This document shows, in pieces, positions 1 through 6,056 of a DNA stretch of 7,826 nucleotides. The stretch lies in the NCBI GenBank assembly GCA_018065475.1, contig JAGHTD010000275.1, positions 1 to 7,826 on the forward strand, in the 5' to 3' direction. The stretch's first letter is position 1. Each line of letters opens with the position of its first letter. The position numbers and the translations under genes were made by a program. This stretch comes from Candidatus Colimorpha enterica (GTDB lineage Bacteria; Bacillota; Clostridia; Oscillospirales; CAG-272). Under the pieces are notes generated by a model. That model saw only the letters and a program-made list of their open reading frames with translations, was not told where the DNA came from and ran no database searches.

Positions 1-367
1 CCTTGCCCTTGAGAAGCATAGCTTCCGTGAGCTGCTTGCCGACACGCATGATCGGGTTGAGGGAGGACATAGGGTCCTGGAAGATCATGGCGATCTTGTC
101 GCCGCGGAGCTTGTGGAACTCTTCCTCCGTGACCTTGAGAAGGTCCTGACCGTCGTATATGATCTCTCCGCCTTCAACGATGGAGTTTCCGGCGAGGATA
201 CCGATTATAGCACGGTTTGTGACGGATTTTCCGCTTCCGGATTCGCCGACGATAGCGAGCGTTTCGCCCTTGTAAAGGTCAAAGCTGATGTCTCTGACCG
301 CCTGGACCTTACCGCCGGGCGTACGGAATGATATTTTAAGATTCTTTACTTCAAGTTTCTTTTCCAT
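1..367 (-). CDS. oppD: Opp/Dpp-type ABC transporter ATP-binding protein, N-terminal part (cut by window edge)
   Basis: This is the beginning of a cytoplasmic ATPase that would drive the OppB/OppC channel by ATP hydrolysis. The 122 codons present read MEKKLEVKNLKISF at the start, then a complete Walker A loop GESGSGKS at residues 41-48, and a Q-loop IFQDPMSSLNP around residues 95-105 with Gln97. The DPMSSLNP sequence after the Q-loop is characteristic of the OppD/DppD/OppF branch of ABC ATPases. The signature motif, Walker B and the C-terminal oligopeptide-transporter domain lie beyond the left edge. The ATG at 365-367 is favoured because GGAGG lies at 375-379, seven bases upstream, inside the end of oppC. 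The gap to the oppC stop is 2 bases, so the two genes are probably translationally coupled. Such importers usually need a second ATPase, OppF; I expect it further left, but it is not visible. Family assignment is secure; substrate is not. Confidence 0.95.
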   Translation of the reverse strand, partial: MEKKLEVKNLKISFRTPGGKVQAVRDISFDLYKGETLAIVGESGSGKSVTNRAIIGILAGNSIVEGGEIIYDGQDLLKVTEEEFHKLRGDKIAMIFQDPMSSLNPIMRVGKQLTEAMLLKGK

Positions 368-369
368 GA

Positions 370-1929
370 TCAATCCTCCGAACCGCGCAGTGACGGGTTG
401 AACGCATCGCGGAGACCGTTACCGAAGAGGTTGAAGCTGATCTCGAGAAGTGCGATGAAAACGGCAGGGAAAAGGATGACGTGCGGAGCGGTCGTCATAC
501 AGCCCTGACCTGCGGAAAGCATAGAACCGATTGAAGACAGTCTTGCGCTTCCGAGGTTGACGATACCCAGGTATGTGAGCGAAGTCTCGCTGAAGATAAC
601 GCCGGGGATGACGAGGACGCAGCTCGTGATGATAGTGCCGAGGGAGTTGGGGAATATGTGTTTGAACATAATTCTGAGGTCGGATGCGCCGAGCGTCCTT
701 GCTGAAAGGACGTACTCCTGGTTCTTGAAACGGTAGAACTGCATACGCACGTTACTTGCCATTCCTATCCATCCCGTCATGACGAACGCAAACAGCAGCG
801 ACGGCACAATGCCGACTTTACTTGACAAATGCAGGCTGAAAAGGACGGTGACGACGGTGAAAGGAACGCCGGAAAGGATATCCGAAATACGCTCCATGAT
901 CATATCGACTGCGCCGCCGTAATAACCCTCGATAGCGCCGTAAATTGCGCCGATCGTGAGGTTGATCGCGGAAACGACGATAGCAAGCAGGAAGGAGAAA
1001 CGCGCACCGTTGGAGAGACGGTCGAAAATATCGTAACCGCTTCCGTCGGTACCGAAGATGAAGCAGGGTTCAAATCCGAACATATACTGGAAGTAGTTGA
1101 AGGGATGAAGTCTTACGACGTAGTTGTAGCCGGTCTCGGCAGTACCGGTACGCTGAGCGTAACGGTAACGGTTTGCGGCGTTGGGGTCTGTCTTTCCGGG
1201 GTCGGAATCGAGACGCACGGACGAGGTGTAATCGTCCTCACCGGTCGTGAAGTAGTCGGGAACGAAGTTGCCGTTGGCGTCGAGCTTGGCGTTGCCCTTC
1301 TTGTCGGCAACGAACCAGCAGCTCGGGTTGAGGTCGTATCCCTGGGAATTACTTCTCGGGAGGATGACCTGAAGACCGGTCTCATCCTGCCATTTGAGGA
1401 TATCCTGATACATCTGGCTCGTCAGAGTCATCGTGATTATCGTCTGAGAATGATAGGAGTCGGTGCGGACCTTGTAAAGCTTAGTTTCCTTTCCGAAAAC
1501 GTCCTTCTGAACTCTTTCGGAAAGAATATCGGTCATAGCGGGATAGCCGAGCTCGATCTCCATCGCACGGTACATATTGTACTTGTTGTCGGAGATCTCT
1601 TCGGTCTTTGTGCCGTCCCAGATGCCGGTTCCTTCAAGGAAGGAGACCTTGGGGATGAGGTACTTGTAATTTACGAGTGCCGTGCTCGACACGTAAGCGT
1701 CGTGATAGTTGCCGTGGACGAGGAACGGGCCGATGATGGCGAAAAGGACGAGAATAATGATGATGATCGCCGCAACGACGGAAGACTTATTCTTCTTGAA
1801 ACGGCGGAAAGCGTCTCTGAAATAGCCGACGGGCTTCGTTTCGAGCTTTACGTCGTGGATGTAGCCCTCTTTGTCGGCAATGACGAACTGATCGGCGGGG
1901 ATGTTCATAATATCGGTTTTATTTTCCAT
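370..1929 (-). CDS. oppC: Opp/Dpp-type ABC transporter permease with a large extracytoplasmic insertion
   Basis: This is a membrane permease that pairs with OppB to form the import channel. The N-terminus is cytoplasmic (about residues 1-49) with a basic FRRFKKNKSS stretch before the first membrane helix at about 50-71. The conserved OppC element FGTDGSGYDIFDRLSNGAR lies at 292-310 and leads into the helices of the binding-protein-dependent permease domain (about 311-505). The EAA loop that contacts the ATPase is ARTLGASDLRIMFKHIFPN at 410-428, and the ending FNLFGNGLRDAFNPSLR is typical of the family. At 519 residues it is far longer than the usual OppC of about 300. The extra length is a soluble segment between the first helix and the FGTD element (about residues 72-290), rich in Tyr, Asp and Thr, with no motif I recognise. 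The start ATG follows the oppB stop by 2 bases (TAA-TA-ATG); its ribosome site is weak (GGGGGC), which suggests coupling to oppB. Start choice is good but M8 is an alternative. Confidence 0.95.
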   Translation of the reverse strand: MENKTDIMNIPADQFVIADKEGYIHDVKLETKPVGYFRDAFRRFKKNKSSVVAAIIIIILVLFAIIGPFLVHGNYHDAYVSSTALVNYKYLIPKVSFLEGTGIWDGTKTEEISDNKYNMYRAMEIELGYPAMTDILSERVQKDVFGKETKLYKVRTDSYHSQTIITMTLTSQMYQDILKWQDETGLQVILPRSNSQGYDLNPSCWFVADKKGNAKLDANGNFVPDYFTTGEDDYTSSVRLDSDPGKTDPNAANRYRYAQRTGTAETGYNYVVRLHPFNYFQYMFGFEPCFIFGTDGSGYDIFDRLSNGARFSFLLAIVVSAINLTIGAIYGAIEGYYGGAVDMIMERISDILSGVPFTVVTVLFSLHLSSKVGIVPSLLFAFVMTGWIGMASNVRMQFYRFKNQEYVLSARTLGASDLRIMFKHIFPNSLGTIITSCVLVIPGVIFSETSLTYLGIVNLGSARLSSIGSMLSAGQGCMTTAPHVILFPAVFIALLEISFNLFGNGLRDAFNPSLRGSED

Positions 1930-1931
1930 TA

Positions 1932-2894
1932 TTATTTCGCCCCCATTCTGATTCTCGGGTCAATGATACCGTAGCTGATATCTATTACGATACCTGCGGC
2001 AAGTCCGATGAACGTATAGAAGATAGTAAGAAGCATAAAGAAGTTGTAGTCGGGCGCGGGCTGTGCCTGAATGGAACCGATGTAAAGCTCGCCAACGCCG
2101 GGGATAGTGAATATCTGCTCGATGATGAGAGAGCCCGACATGATGGAGATGAACTCACCGAGGATCATCGGGAAGATCGGCACCATGGAGTTACGGAGAG
2201 CGTGACGGAAGGTTGCCTGCGATCTCGTAAGACCCTTGGTACGGGCAAGAAGCATGATCTCGCTCGTGAGGACCTCGGTAAGCTCGGCTCTCGTATATCT
2301 CGCAAATCCTGCAATGGTACCGAAGGACATGGAGATGACAGCGGGGATCGCCGACTTGACGAACGTCCAGCTCCACGCACCTGCCGAAACGTCGACCGTT
2401 GCGCTCGACCATCCGAGTTTGAAGTAAAGGATGTACTGTACGAGGAAAGCGTAAACGAAAGAGGGGACAGATACGAAGATCATGACACCCGTGGATATTA
2501 CGTGGTCTTCCCACTTGTTCTTCTTAAGAGCGGCGAAAATACCGAGAAGAAGTCCGAGAGGGATAGAGAAAGAGATCGTTACGAGGTTGAGGCACATCGT
2601 GTAGGGGAGACGGTTCTTGAATACCGTCCATACCTCGTTGCCGAGCTTGTATGTTTCTCCGATACCGAAGTTGCCCTTGAAAGCGTACTTCAGAAATCTT
2701 CCGTACTGCTGAAGGATAGGAAGATCGTAGCCGAGAAGCTCACGGCGCTTCAAAATAAGCGCCATATCCTTACCGAACTGCGCGGCGGGCGTGTTCGGGA
2801 GGAGCTTGACGAGGATAAAGCACATCGTCACTATCACGAAGAACGTCATCAGCATAAGGCCGATACGCTTCATTATGTATTTAAAAAGATACAT
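1932..2894 (-). CDS. oppB: Opp/Dpp-type ABC transporter permease, first channel subunit
   Basis: This is the membrane permease partner of OppC, 320 residues and therefore of normal family length. The first helix is at about residues 9-31 (KRIGLMLMTFFVIVTMCFILV). It is followed by the usual OppB N-terminal extracytoplasmic segment ending GYDLPILQQYGRFLKYAFKG at about 55-74 and NFGIG. The EAA loop is ARTKGLTRSQATFRHALRNS at 207-226, followed by IIEQIFTIPGVGELYIGSI at 247-265 and the terminal DISYGIIDPRIR, all typical of OppB/DppB. The ATG at 2892-2894 is chosen because AAGGAG lies at 2901-2906 with a 6-base spacer. A longer frame back to a TTG at 3008 would begin inside a strong hairpin and add a basic, aromatic-rich stretch without family resemblance. 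The gene is second in the transcription unit, 154 bases after oppA, and is followed by oppC after 2 bases. Confidence 0.95.
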   Translation of the reverse strand: MYLFKYIMKRIGLMLMTFFVIVTMCFILVKLLPNTPAAQFGKDMALILKRRELLGYDLPILQQYGRFLKYAFKGNFGIGETYKLGNEVWTVFKNRLPYTMCLNLVTISFSIPLGLLLGIFAALKKNKWEDHVISTGVMIFVSVPSFVYAFLVQYILYFKLGWSSATVDVSAGAWSWTFVKSAIPAVISMSFGTIAGFARYTRAELTEVLTSEIMLLARTKGLTRSQATFRHALRNSMVPIFPMILGEFISIMSGSLIIEQIFTIPGVGELYIGSIQAQPAPDYNFFMLLTIFYTFIGLAAGIVIDISYGIIDPRIRMGAK

Positions 2895-2900
2895 TTTTCT

Positions 2901-2906
2901 CTCCTT
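2901..2906 (-). promoter_or_regulatory. Ribosome binding site that fixes the oppB start
   Basis: The minus strand reads AAGGAG six bases before ATG 2894-2892. It is the strongest ribosome binding site among the three permease and ATPase genes. It decides against the upstream in-frame TTG at 3008. A separate strong site fits oppB being translated independently of oppA, after the long spacer, rather than by coupling. Confidence 0.85.
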
Positions 2907-2925
2907 AAATGATTTGGTTTTATAC

Positions 2926-2965
2926 TTTTCTCGAAAAAAGCCGCAATATGCTTTTTTTGAGAAAA
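2926..2965 (-). repeat. AT-rich inverted repeat (hairpin) in the oppB leader
   Basis: The arms are 2926-2932 plus 2934-2941 on the left and 2950-2957 plus 2959-2965 on the right. They give 7 and 8 complementary bases split by one imperfect position (A opposite C in the minus-strand RNA), with an 8-base loop at 2942-2949. Most pairs are A-U, so stability is moderate. In the mRNA it would sit about 20 bases upstream of the oppB ribosome site. It could be a weak intercistronic structure or an mRNA end or processing signal. The long A and T runs that make the arms could also pair this way by chance, so a function is not established. Confidence 0.55.
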
Positions 2966-2990
2966 ATGCAAAAAATCTAGTAATACGCAA

Positions 2991-3025
2991 GATAAGACAG
3001 CAGGGCAATGCCCTGCGGTCTTATC
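2991..3025 (-). repeat. Strong GC-rich hairpin after oppA, possible partial terminator or mRNA-stabilising stem
   Basis: The repeat has arms GATAAGAC (2991-2998) with GTCTTATC (3018-3025) and GCAGGGC (3000-3006) with GCCCTGC (3010-3016). One mismatched pair separates the two halves and the loop is only three bases (3007-3009), giving 15 pairs in a compact stem. It begins 23 bases downstream of the oppA stop codon. In the direction of transcription the stem is not followed at once by U residues. The nearest run (six T on the minus strand, 2971-2976) comes about 14 bases later, so it is not a textbook terminator. In operons that start with a binding-protein gene, such intercistronic stems are known to protect the upstream message from 3' decay or to cause partial termination, making the binding protein more abundant than the permeases. 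That role is inferred here. Confidence 0.75.
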
Positions 3026-3048
3026 CTAATCAGCACTTTACAGAGCTA

Positions 3049-5622
3049 TTATTTGTAGTTGAGGACGCCGTTTTCCTGGCCCTTAGCGTAGTTGACGAAC
3101 TCGTCGTCGGTCATGGAGTAGGTGTACCACTCGACACCGCCACGGCCCATACCGAGGATGTAATCTTCGGTCTTGTAGTTGACTCTCATACATCTGAGGG
3201 ATGCGGAAGCGTCTGTCTGGATCGGGAAGATGTTAGCAAGCGTCATAACCTTGGTCTCAGCTGCTGCGAGGATGGTGGTTCTTCTCTCGGAAGGATCACT
3301 TGTACCAGCGGAGATCTCGACGGTCTCGGAAGTAGCGTTGCCGTCAGCGCCAACGACTGTAGCTGTGATCTTGTTGCCCTGGAGACACTCGGATACCCAG
3401 TCATAGAGGGATGCACGGAGAGTCTTGCCCTCGAGCGCGATGTCAAGCATAACAGTCTTCTTGTCGGTGAAGGGGTCATACTGGAGAGAACCGGTGAAGC
3501 AATCCATCATGGAGTAAGGATCGAACATGGATCCGCCGTAGCCGACACCGAAGAGGAGGTCGATGTTACCCTCTCTGAGGTACGTACCGAAGGAGGTGGA
3601 ACCAAGAACCTGGGACTGAACGAACGTGAGGTGACCCTCAAACTTCGTGCCCTTTACTGCCTCTGTCCAGCAAGCGGAGAGGAATTCGTAACCCTTGGTG
3701 TAGTAGTTGCCTTCAGAAGGACGTCCGATGATGATCTGGACTTCCCACTTGCCGTCGGCGATCATAGCCTCGGTGATGTAACCGAGCTCGACTGCCTTGT
3801 CGTATGCCTTGTCGAAGAGGACCTTAGCGCCTTCGGGATCGTAACCGGTGATGGAATCGATAGCGTCGTCACGGGTTGCGTATTCCTTGCCCTCGCCCCA
3901 CTTGTCAGCGAGACCCCAGAAGTTAAGGATAGCATCCTTAGCAACGTCGAGAGAACGGTAGGACATACCGGTCTCGGGATCAGCGATGATCATGTTGGAG
4001 AGAAGTGCCTTAGCTACGCCGGATGTCGGGCTGAGAGTCTTGTTGAAGGACTGACGGTCGAGGGAGTAACTGAGTGCGGAACGGAACTCCTCGATGCAGA
4101 GAGGAGTCTTGATAACGGTGTTGCCGGCAGTAAGAGGAGTTGCGGCAGCAGCGGTCTCGGTAAGCTTAGCTTCCTGAGGATTGAGTGCGAGGTACCATGT
4201 GGACTCGGAGTCATCGAAGTAGGTGTACTCGGAGCCGATGTAGTCTTCCATATCCTCGGTCTGGAGGCCGTAGGAATCGATTTCACACTTGAGGAACATC
4301 TCAAGACGGGTTGCGTTGTCGGCAACCTTCTTGTATGTTACGCGGTCGGTCATGTATGTGCCTTCTACGTACTCTTCGGGAGTGTAGCCGTGCCAGTTGA
4401 GGTTTCTTTCGAGAACGATCTCAGCACCCTCGGTGTAGGATGTGAGCTTGTAGGGACCAAAGCCTACGTAAGTGTCAACGGAAGTACCGTAGGTGTTTGC
4501 GTATACGCCGTTGTCCTTGGTGATAAGCTGCTCATAAAGAGGAGCATATACAAGGAAGAAGCTCGTGCAGAGTTCATAACGGAGATAGAAGTTGTCTTCC
4601 ATAGCGTTCTTAAGAACAATTACGAGAGTGTTGTCGTCAAGAGCGAAGAAGCCGACGTTTGCGAAGTCGTATGCTTCCCAAACGTTCTTGTAGCAGAAGA
4701 AGCCCCAAGGCTCTTCGGGATCGGTGCACCAGAAGTCATAAAGGAGAACCTGGAGGTTAGCCATCATAGCTTCGTCAGCACGGATCTCGGAAAGGGACTT
4801 GCCGTCCATAGCGAGAAGGTCTTCAGCAGCGATACCGGTGTATTTGCTGAAGAGAGCCGCAACGTCTTCAGCGGTGGACTGACCAGCCCAACCCTTGTTG
4901 ACGTAGCAGTTGAGAAGATCGAAGAATACATTGTCAGCGAGGTCTGCGGGGATTTCCGCACCGGTGTCACCGAAGTTCCAACCGGTGTACTTGCCGGATC
5001 CGACACCTGCGCCGCCCGTGCAGTCTTCCATTGTGGTGGAACCCTGCTTTACGTACTCCTCGGAACCGTAGATCTTGAGGTTGCCGGAAGCGTAAACGTT
5101 GTCGGCACGGAAGTTAGCTGCTTCAGGATTGAGAAGGAGCTTCATGGAGTCAACGAAGGACTTAGCGTTGAGGACTTCGCCGTAATCGAACTTAAGGTTT
5201 GTCTTAAGAGCGATCTTGTACGCCTTGTTCTCTTCGCCTTCTGCGATTCCGAACTTGCCGACGTAATCTTTCGTTACGTCAACGGGGTAATCGGCAGCCA
5301 TGGACGGAACGATCTTGTATCCGTCGTAGTTGTCATTGTACTCGAAGGTGTAAAGAGCATCGCTCGAGTAATCAAGGACATAGGTGGATGTGTTGGACTG
5401 ATATGTCTGAACGTTCCAGGATTCGGGAAGGTCAGACGGACCCATACGATAGGAGTAGGTCTTGCCGTCGTCAACGTAGCCCTTAGGACCGTCGTCGGGG
5501 TTGGTTCCTGCTGCCGTCGTATCGTCGCCGATCACGGGATCTTTAGCGCAGGATGCGAAAACTGCAACAACCATAACAAGAGCAAGCGCCATCGCAAGGA
5601 TTTTTGTAAGTTTGCTTGTCAT
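3049..5622 (-). CDS. oppA: Very large family-5 extracellular solute-binding lipoprotein of an Opp/Dpp-type importer
   Basis: This is the surface receptor that would capture the substrate and deliver it to OppB/OppC. The N-terminus has a lipoprotein signal peptide: basic MTSKLTK, a hydrophobic core at about 8-21, and a lipobox FASC with Cys25 as the predicted lipid-anchored residue. A polar linker follows to about residue 55. Family-5 landmarks appear in order: LNAKSFVDSMKLLLNPEAAN at 151-170, VGFGPYKLTSYTEGAEIVLE at 386-405 followed by RNLNWHG, FRSALSYSLDRQSFN at 513-527, YDPEGAKVLFDKAY at 594-607, YLREGNIDLL at 681-690 and DPYSMMDCF at 701-709. The ending near 776-802 resembles the usual final helix region. 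At 857 residues it is much longer than the usual 500-600. Extra material lies at about 180-330 and as a probable small beta-hairpin at about 748-772. ATG 5620-5622 has GAAAGG at 5631-5636 and a consensus promoter just upstream. Family is secure. Whether it binds peptides, oligosaccharides or something else cannot be read from the sequence. Confidence 0.93.
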   Translation of the reverse strand: MTSKLTKILAMALALVMVVAVFASCAKDPVIGDDTTAAGTNPDDGPKGYVDDGKTYSYRMGPSDLPESWNVQTYQSNTSTYVLDYSSDALYTFEYNDNYDGYKIVPSMAADYPVDVTKDYVGKFGIAEGEENKAYKIALKTNLKFDYGEVLNAKSFVDSMKLLLNPEAANFRADNVYASGNLKIYGSEEYVKQGSTTMEDCTGGAGVGSGKYTGWNFGDTGAEIPADLADNVFFDLLNCYVNKGWAGQSTAEDVAALFSKYTGIAAEDLLAMDGKSLSEIRADEAMMANLQVLLYDFWCTDPEEPWGFFCYKNVWEAYDFANVGFFALDDNTLVIVLKNAMEDNFYLRYELCTSFFLVYAPLYEQLITKDNGVYANTYGTSVDTYVGFGPYKLTSYTEGAEIVLERNLNWHGYTPEEYVEGTYMTDRVTYKKVADNATRLEMFLKCEIDSYGLQTEDMEDYIGSEYTYFDDSESTWYLALNPQEAKLTETAAAATPLTAGNTVIKTPLCIEEFRSALSYSLDRQSFNKTLSPTSGVAKALLSNMIIADPETGMSYRSLDVAKDAILNFWGLADKWGEGKEYATRDDAIDSITGYDPEGAKVLFDKAYDKAVELGYITEAMIADGKWEVQIIIGRPSEGNYYTKGYEFLSACWTEAVKGTKFEGHLTFVQSQVLGSTSFGTYLREGNIDLLFGVGYGGSMFDPYSMMDCFTGSLQYDPFTDKKTVMLDIALEGKTLRASLYDWVSECLQGNKITATVVGADGNATSETVEISAGTSDPSERRTTILAAAETKVMTLANIFPIQTDASASLRCMRVNYKTEDYILGMGRGGVEWYTYSMTDDEFVNYAKGQENGVLNYK

Positions 5623-5630
5623 ATTTTTTT

Positions 5631-5636
5631 CCTTTC
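5631..5636 (-). promoter_or_regulatory. Ribosome binding site of oppA
   Basis: The minus strand reads GAAAGG followed by eight bases of almost pure A and T before the ATG at 5622. The purine core and A-rich surroundings suggest efficient, unstructured initiation, as expected for an abundant binding protein. The predicted transcript leader is only about 30 bases. Confidence 0.75.
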
Positions 5637-5660
5637 ATAAAAAAAATTTGATACGGTACT

Positions 5661-5689
5661 ATTATATCTCAACAAATCAATATTGTCAA
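5661..5689 (-). promoter_or_regulatory. Consensus sigma-A/sigma-70 promoter for oppA and the opp operon
   Basis: On the minus strand the -35 box is TTGACA (5684-5689) and the -10 box is TATAAT (5661-5666), separated by 17 bases. All twelve bases match the consensus at the optimal spacing, so this is a strong promoter by sequence. Transcription should start near 5654-5657. A small perfect palindrome, CAATATTG (5678-5685), overlaps the edge of the -35 box. It could be part of an operator, but eight bases in AT-rich DNA is weak evidence. Strong basal promoters of this kind are usually held by a repressor; no regulator gene is in the window. Confidence 0.88.
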
Positions 5690-5949
5690 GTGATAATTTG
5701 CAATTTTGCCTTATTTTTTCATTTTCCACGGCATTTTCGCCCCGCTTTCGGCTATTTTCAGCCATCTTGACGAATAATCGCACGGCATATTATGCAAAAA
5801 ACTCATCACGTTGTGCCGATCAGCCCGCCATCCGGGCGCGCATTTCCGCTCTTCACCGCACCGTCGAGGCACTTATATTATAATAATGAAGGATACTGCC
5901 CCTTCTCCGTTCCGTCCGCTTTCATCCTCCACAAAAAAGCGGGTACGGA
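5690..5949. other. Noncoding part of the divergent promoter region
   Basis: This stretch lies between the two divergent promoters. It is AT-rich near oppA and mixed to GC-rich further right (about 5730-5870). Short open frames on the plus strand at 5683-5883 and 5792-6034 have no ribosome binding site, no family resemblance and low-complexity translations, so I do not call genes. A small GC stem at 5823-5837 (GCCCG/CGGGC, 5-base loop) and an isolated TATAAT at 5879-5884 without a -35 box are visible, but nothing ties them to a function. The length is more than two promoters need, which leaves space for regulator binding. Confidence 0.6.
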
Positions 5950-5987
5950 GTATTTTGCAGTTTTTTCGGTCTGTTCCTGCAAAATAC
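5950..5987. repeat. 11-bp perfect inverted repeat upstream of the hexosaminidase promoter, candidate operator
   Basis: The arms are GTATTTTGCAG (5950-5960) and CTGCAAAATAC (5977-5987), perfectly complementary, with 16 bases between them including a run of six T. The right arm ends three bases before the proposed -35 box of the hydrolase gene, a common place for a regulator site. The half-site centres are 27 bp apart, wider than a single LacI- or TetR-type operator, so two dimers or a looped or spaced binder would be needed. It lies upstream of the predicted transcript start, so an RNA hairpin in the gene's own leader is unlikely. The repeat is certain; the role is inferred. Confidence 0.6.
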
Positions 5988-5990
5988 CAC

Positions 5991-6019
5991 TTGCATTATT
6001 TATGCGAAGATGGTATAAT
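5991..6019 (+). promoter_or_regulatory. Predicted promoter of the family-20 hydrolase gene (extended -10)
   Basis: A perfect -10 box TATAAT (6014-6019) is preceded by TG and one base (6011-6013), the extended -10 arrangement. The matching -35 position at 17-base spacing is TTGCAT (5991-5996), which keeps only the TTG half of the consensus. The weak -35 with a strong extended -10 suggests a promoter that could be helped by an activator bound at the adjacent inverted repeat. Transcription should start near 6026, leaving a leader of about 30 bases. A ribosome site AAGGA (6046-6050) lies six bases before the ATG. Confidence 0.75.
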
Positions 6020-6056
6020 TATTTACACAAATAACGTATCGAAAGAAGGATATATT

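Noticed and set aside
829..1974. A 381-codon plus-strand frame antisense to oppC
   Set aside because: Same codon-bias shadow effect; the opposite strand encodes an unmistakable OppC with coupled neighbours.
2895..3008. A 38-residue N-terminal extension of OppB starting at TTG 3008
   Set aside because: The start would sit in a hairpin without a ribosome site, the added residues do not resemble OppB, and ATG 2894 has a strong AAGGAG site.
2791..5640. A 949-codon open frame on the plus strand, antisense to all of oppA
   Set aside because: It mirrors oppA in frame-locked fashion; stops are missing because oppA codons avoid TTA, CTA and TCA. The translation is Val/Ser/Glu/Leu-rich without family motifs, and no ribosome site or promoter fits. 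oppA itself has a signal peptide, family landmarks, a ribosome site and a promoter.
5767..5793. TTGACG followed by TATTAT as an additional rightward promoter
   Set aside because: The spacing is 15 bases and no gene starts nearby; the 6014-6019 box is better and closer to the hydrolase.
5823..5837. Small GC stem GCCCG/CGGGC as a terminator
   Set aside because: It has only five pairs, no T run follows, and no gene ends next to it on either strand.
5704..5984. Recurring TTTTGC/GCAAAA hexamers across the divergent region as a repeated operator
   Set aside because: Hexamers of this composition are expected by chance in AT-rich DNA, and only the 5950-5987 pair extends to a longer, symmetrical match.
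5683..6034. Two overlapping short plus-strand frames (66 and 80 codons) in the divergent region
   Set aside because: They lack ribosome binding sites and plausible protein composition, and they overlap the promoter and inverted repeat of the hydrolase gene.
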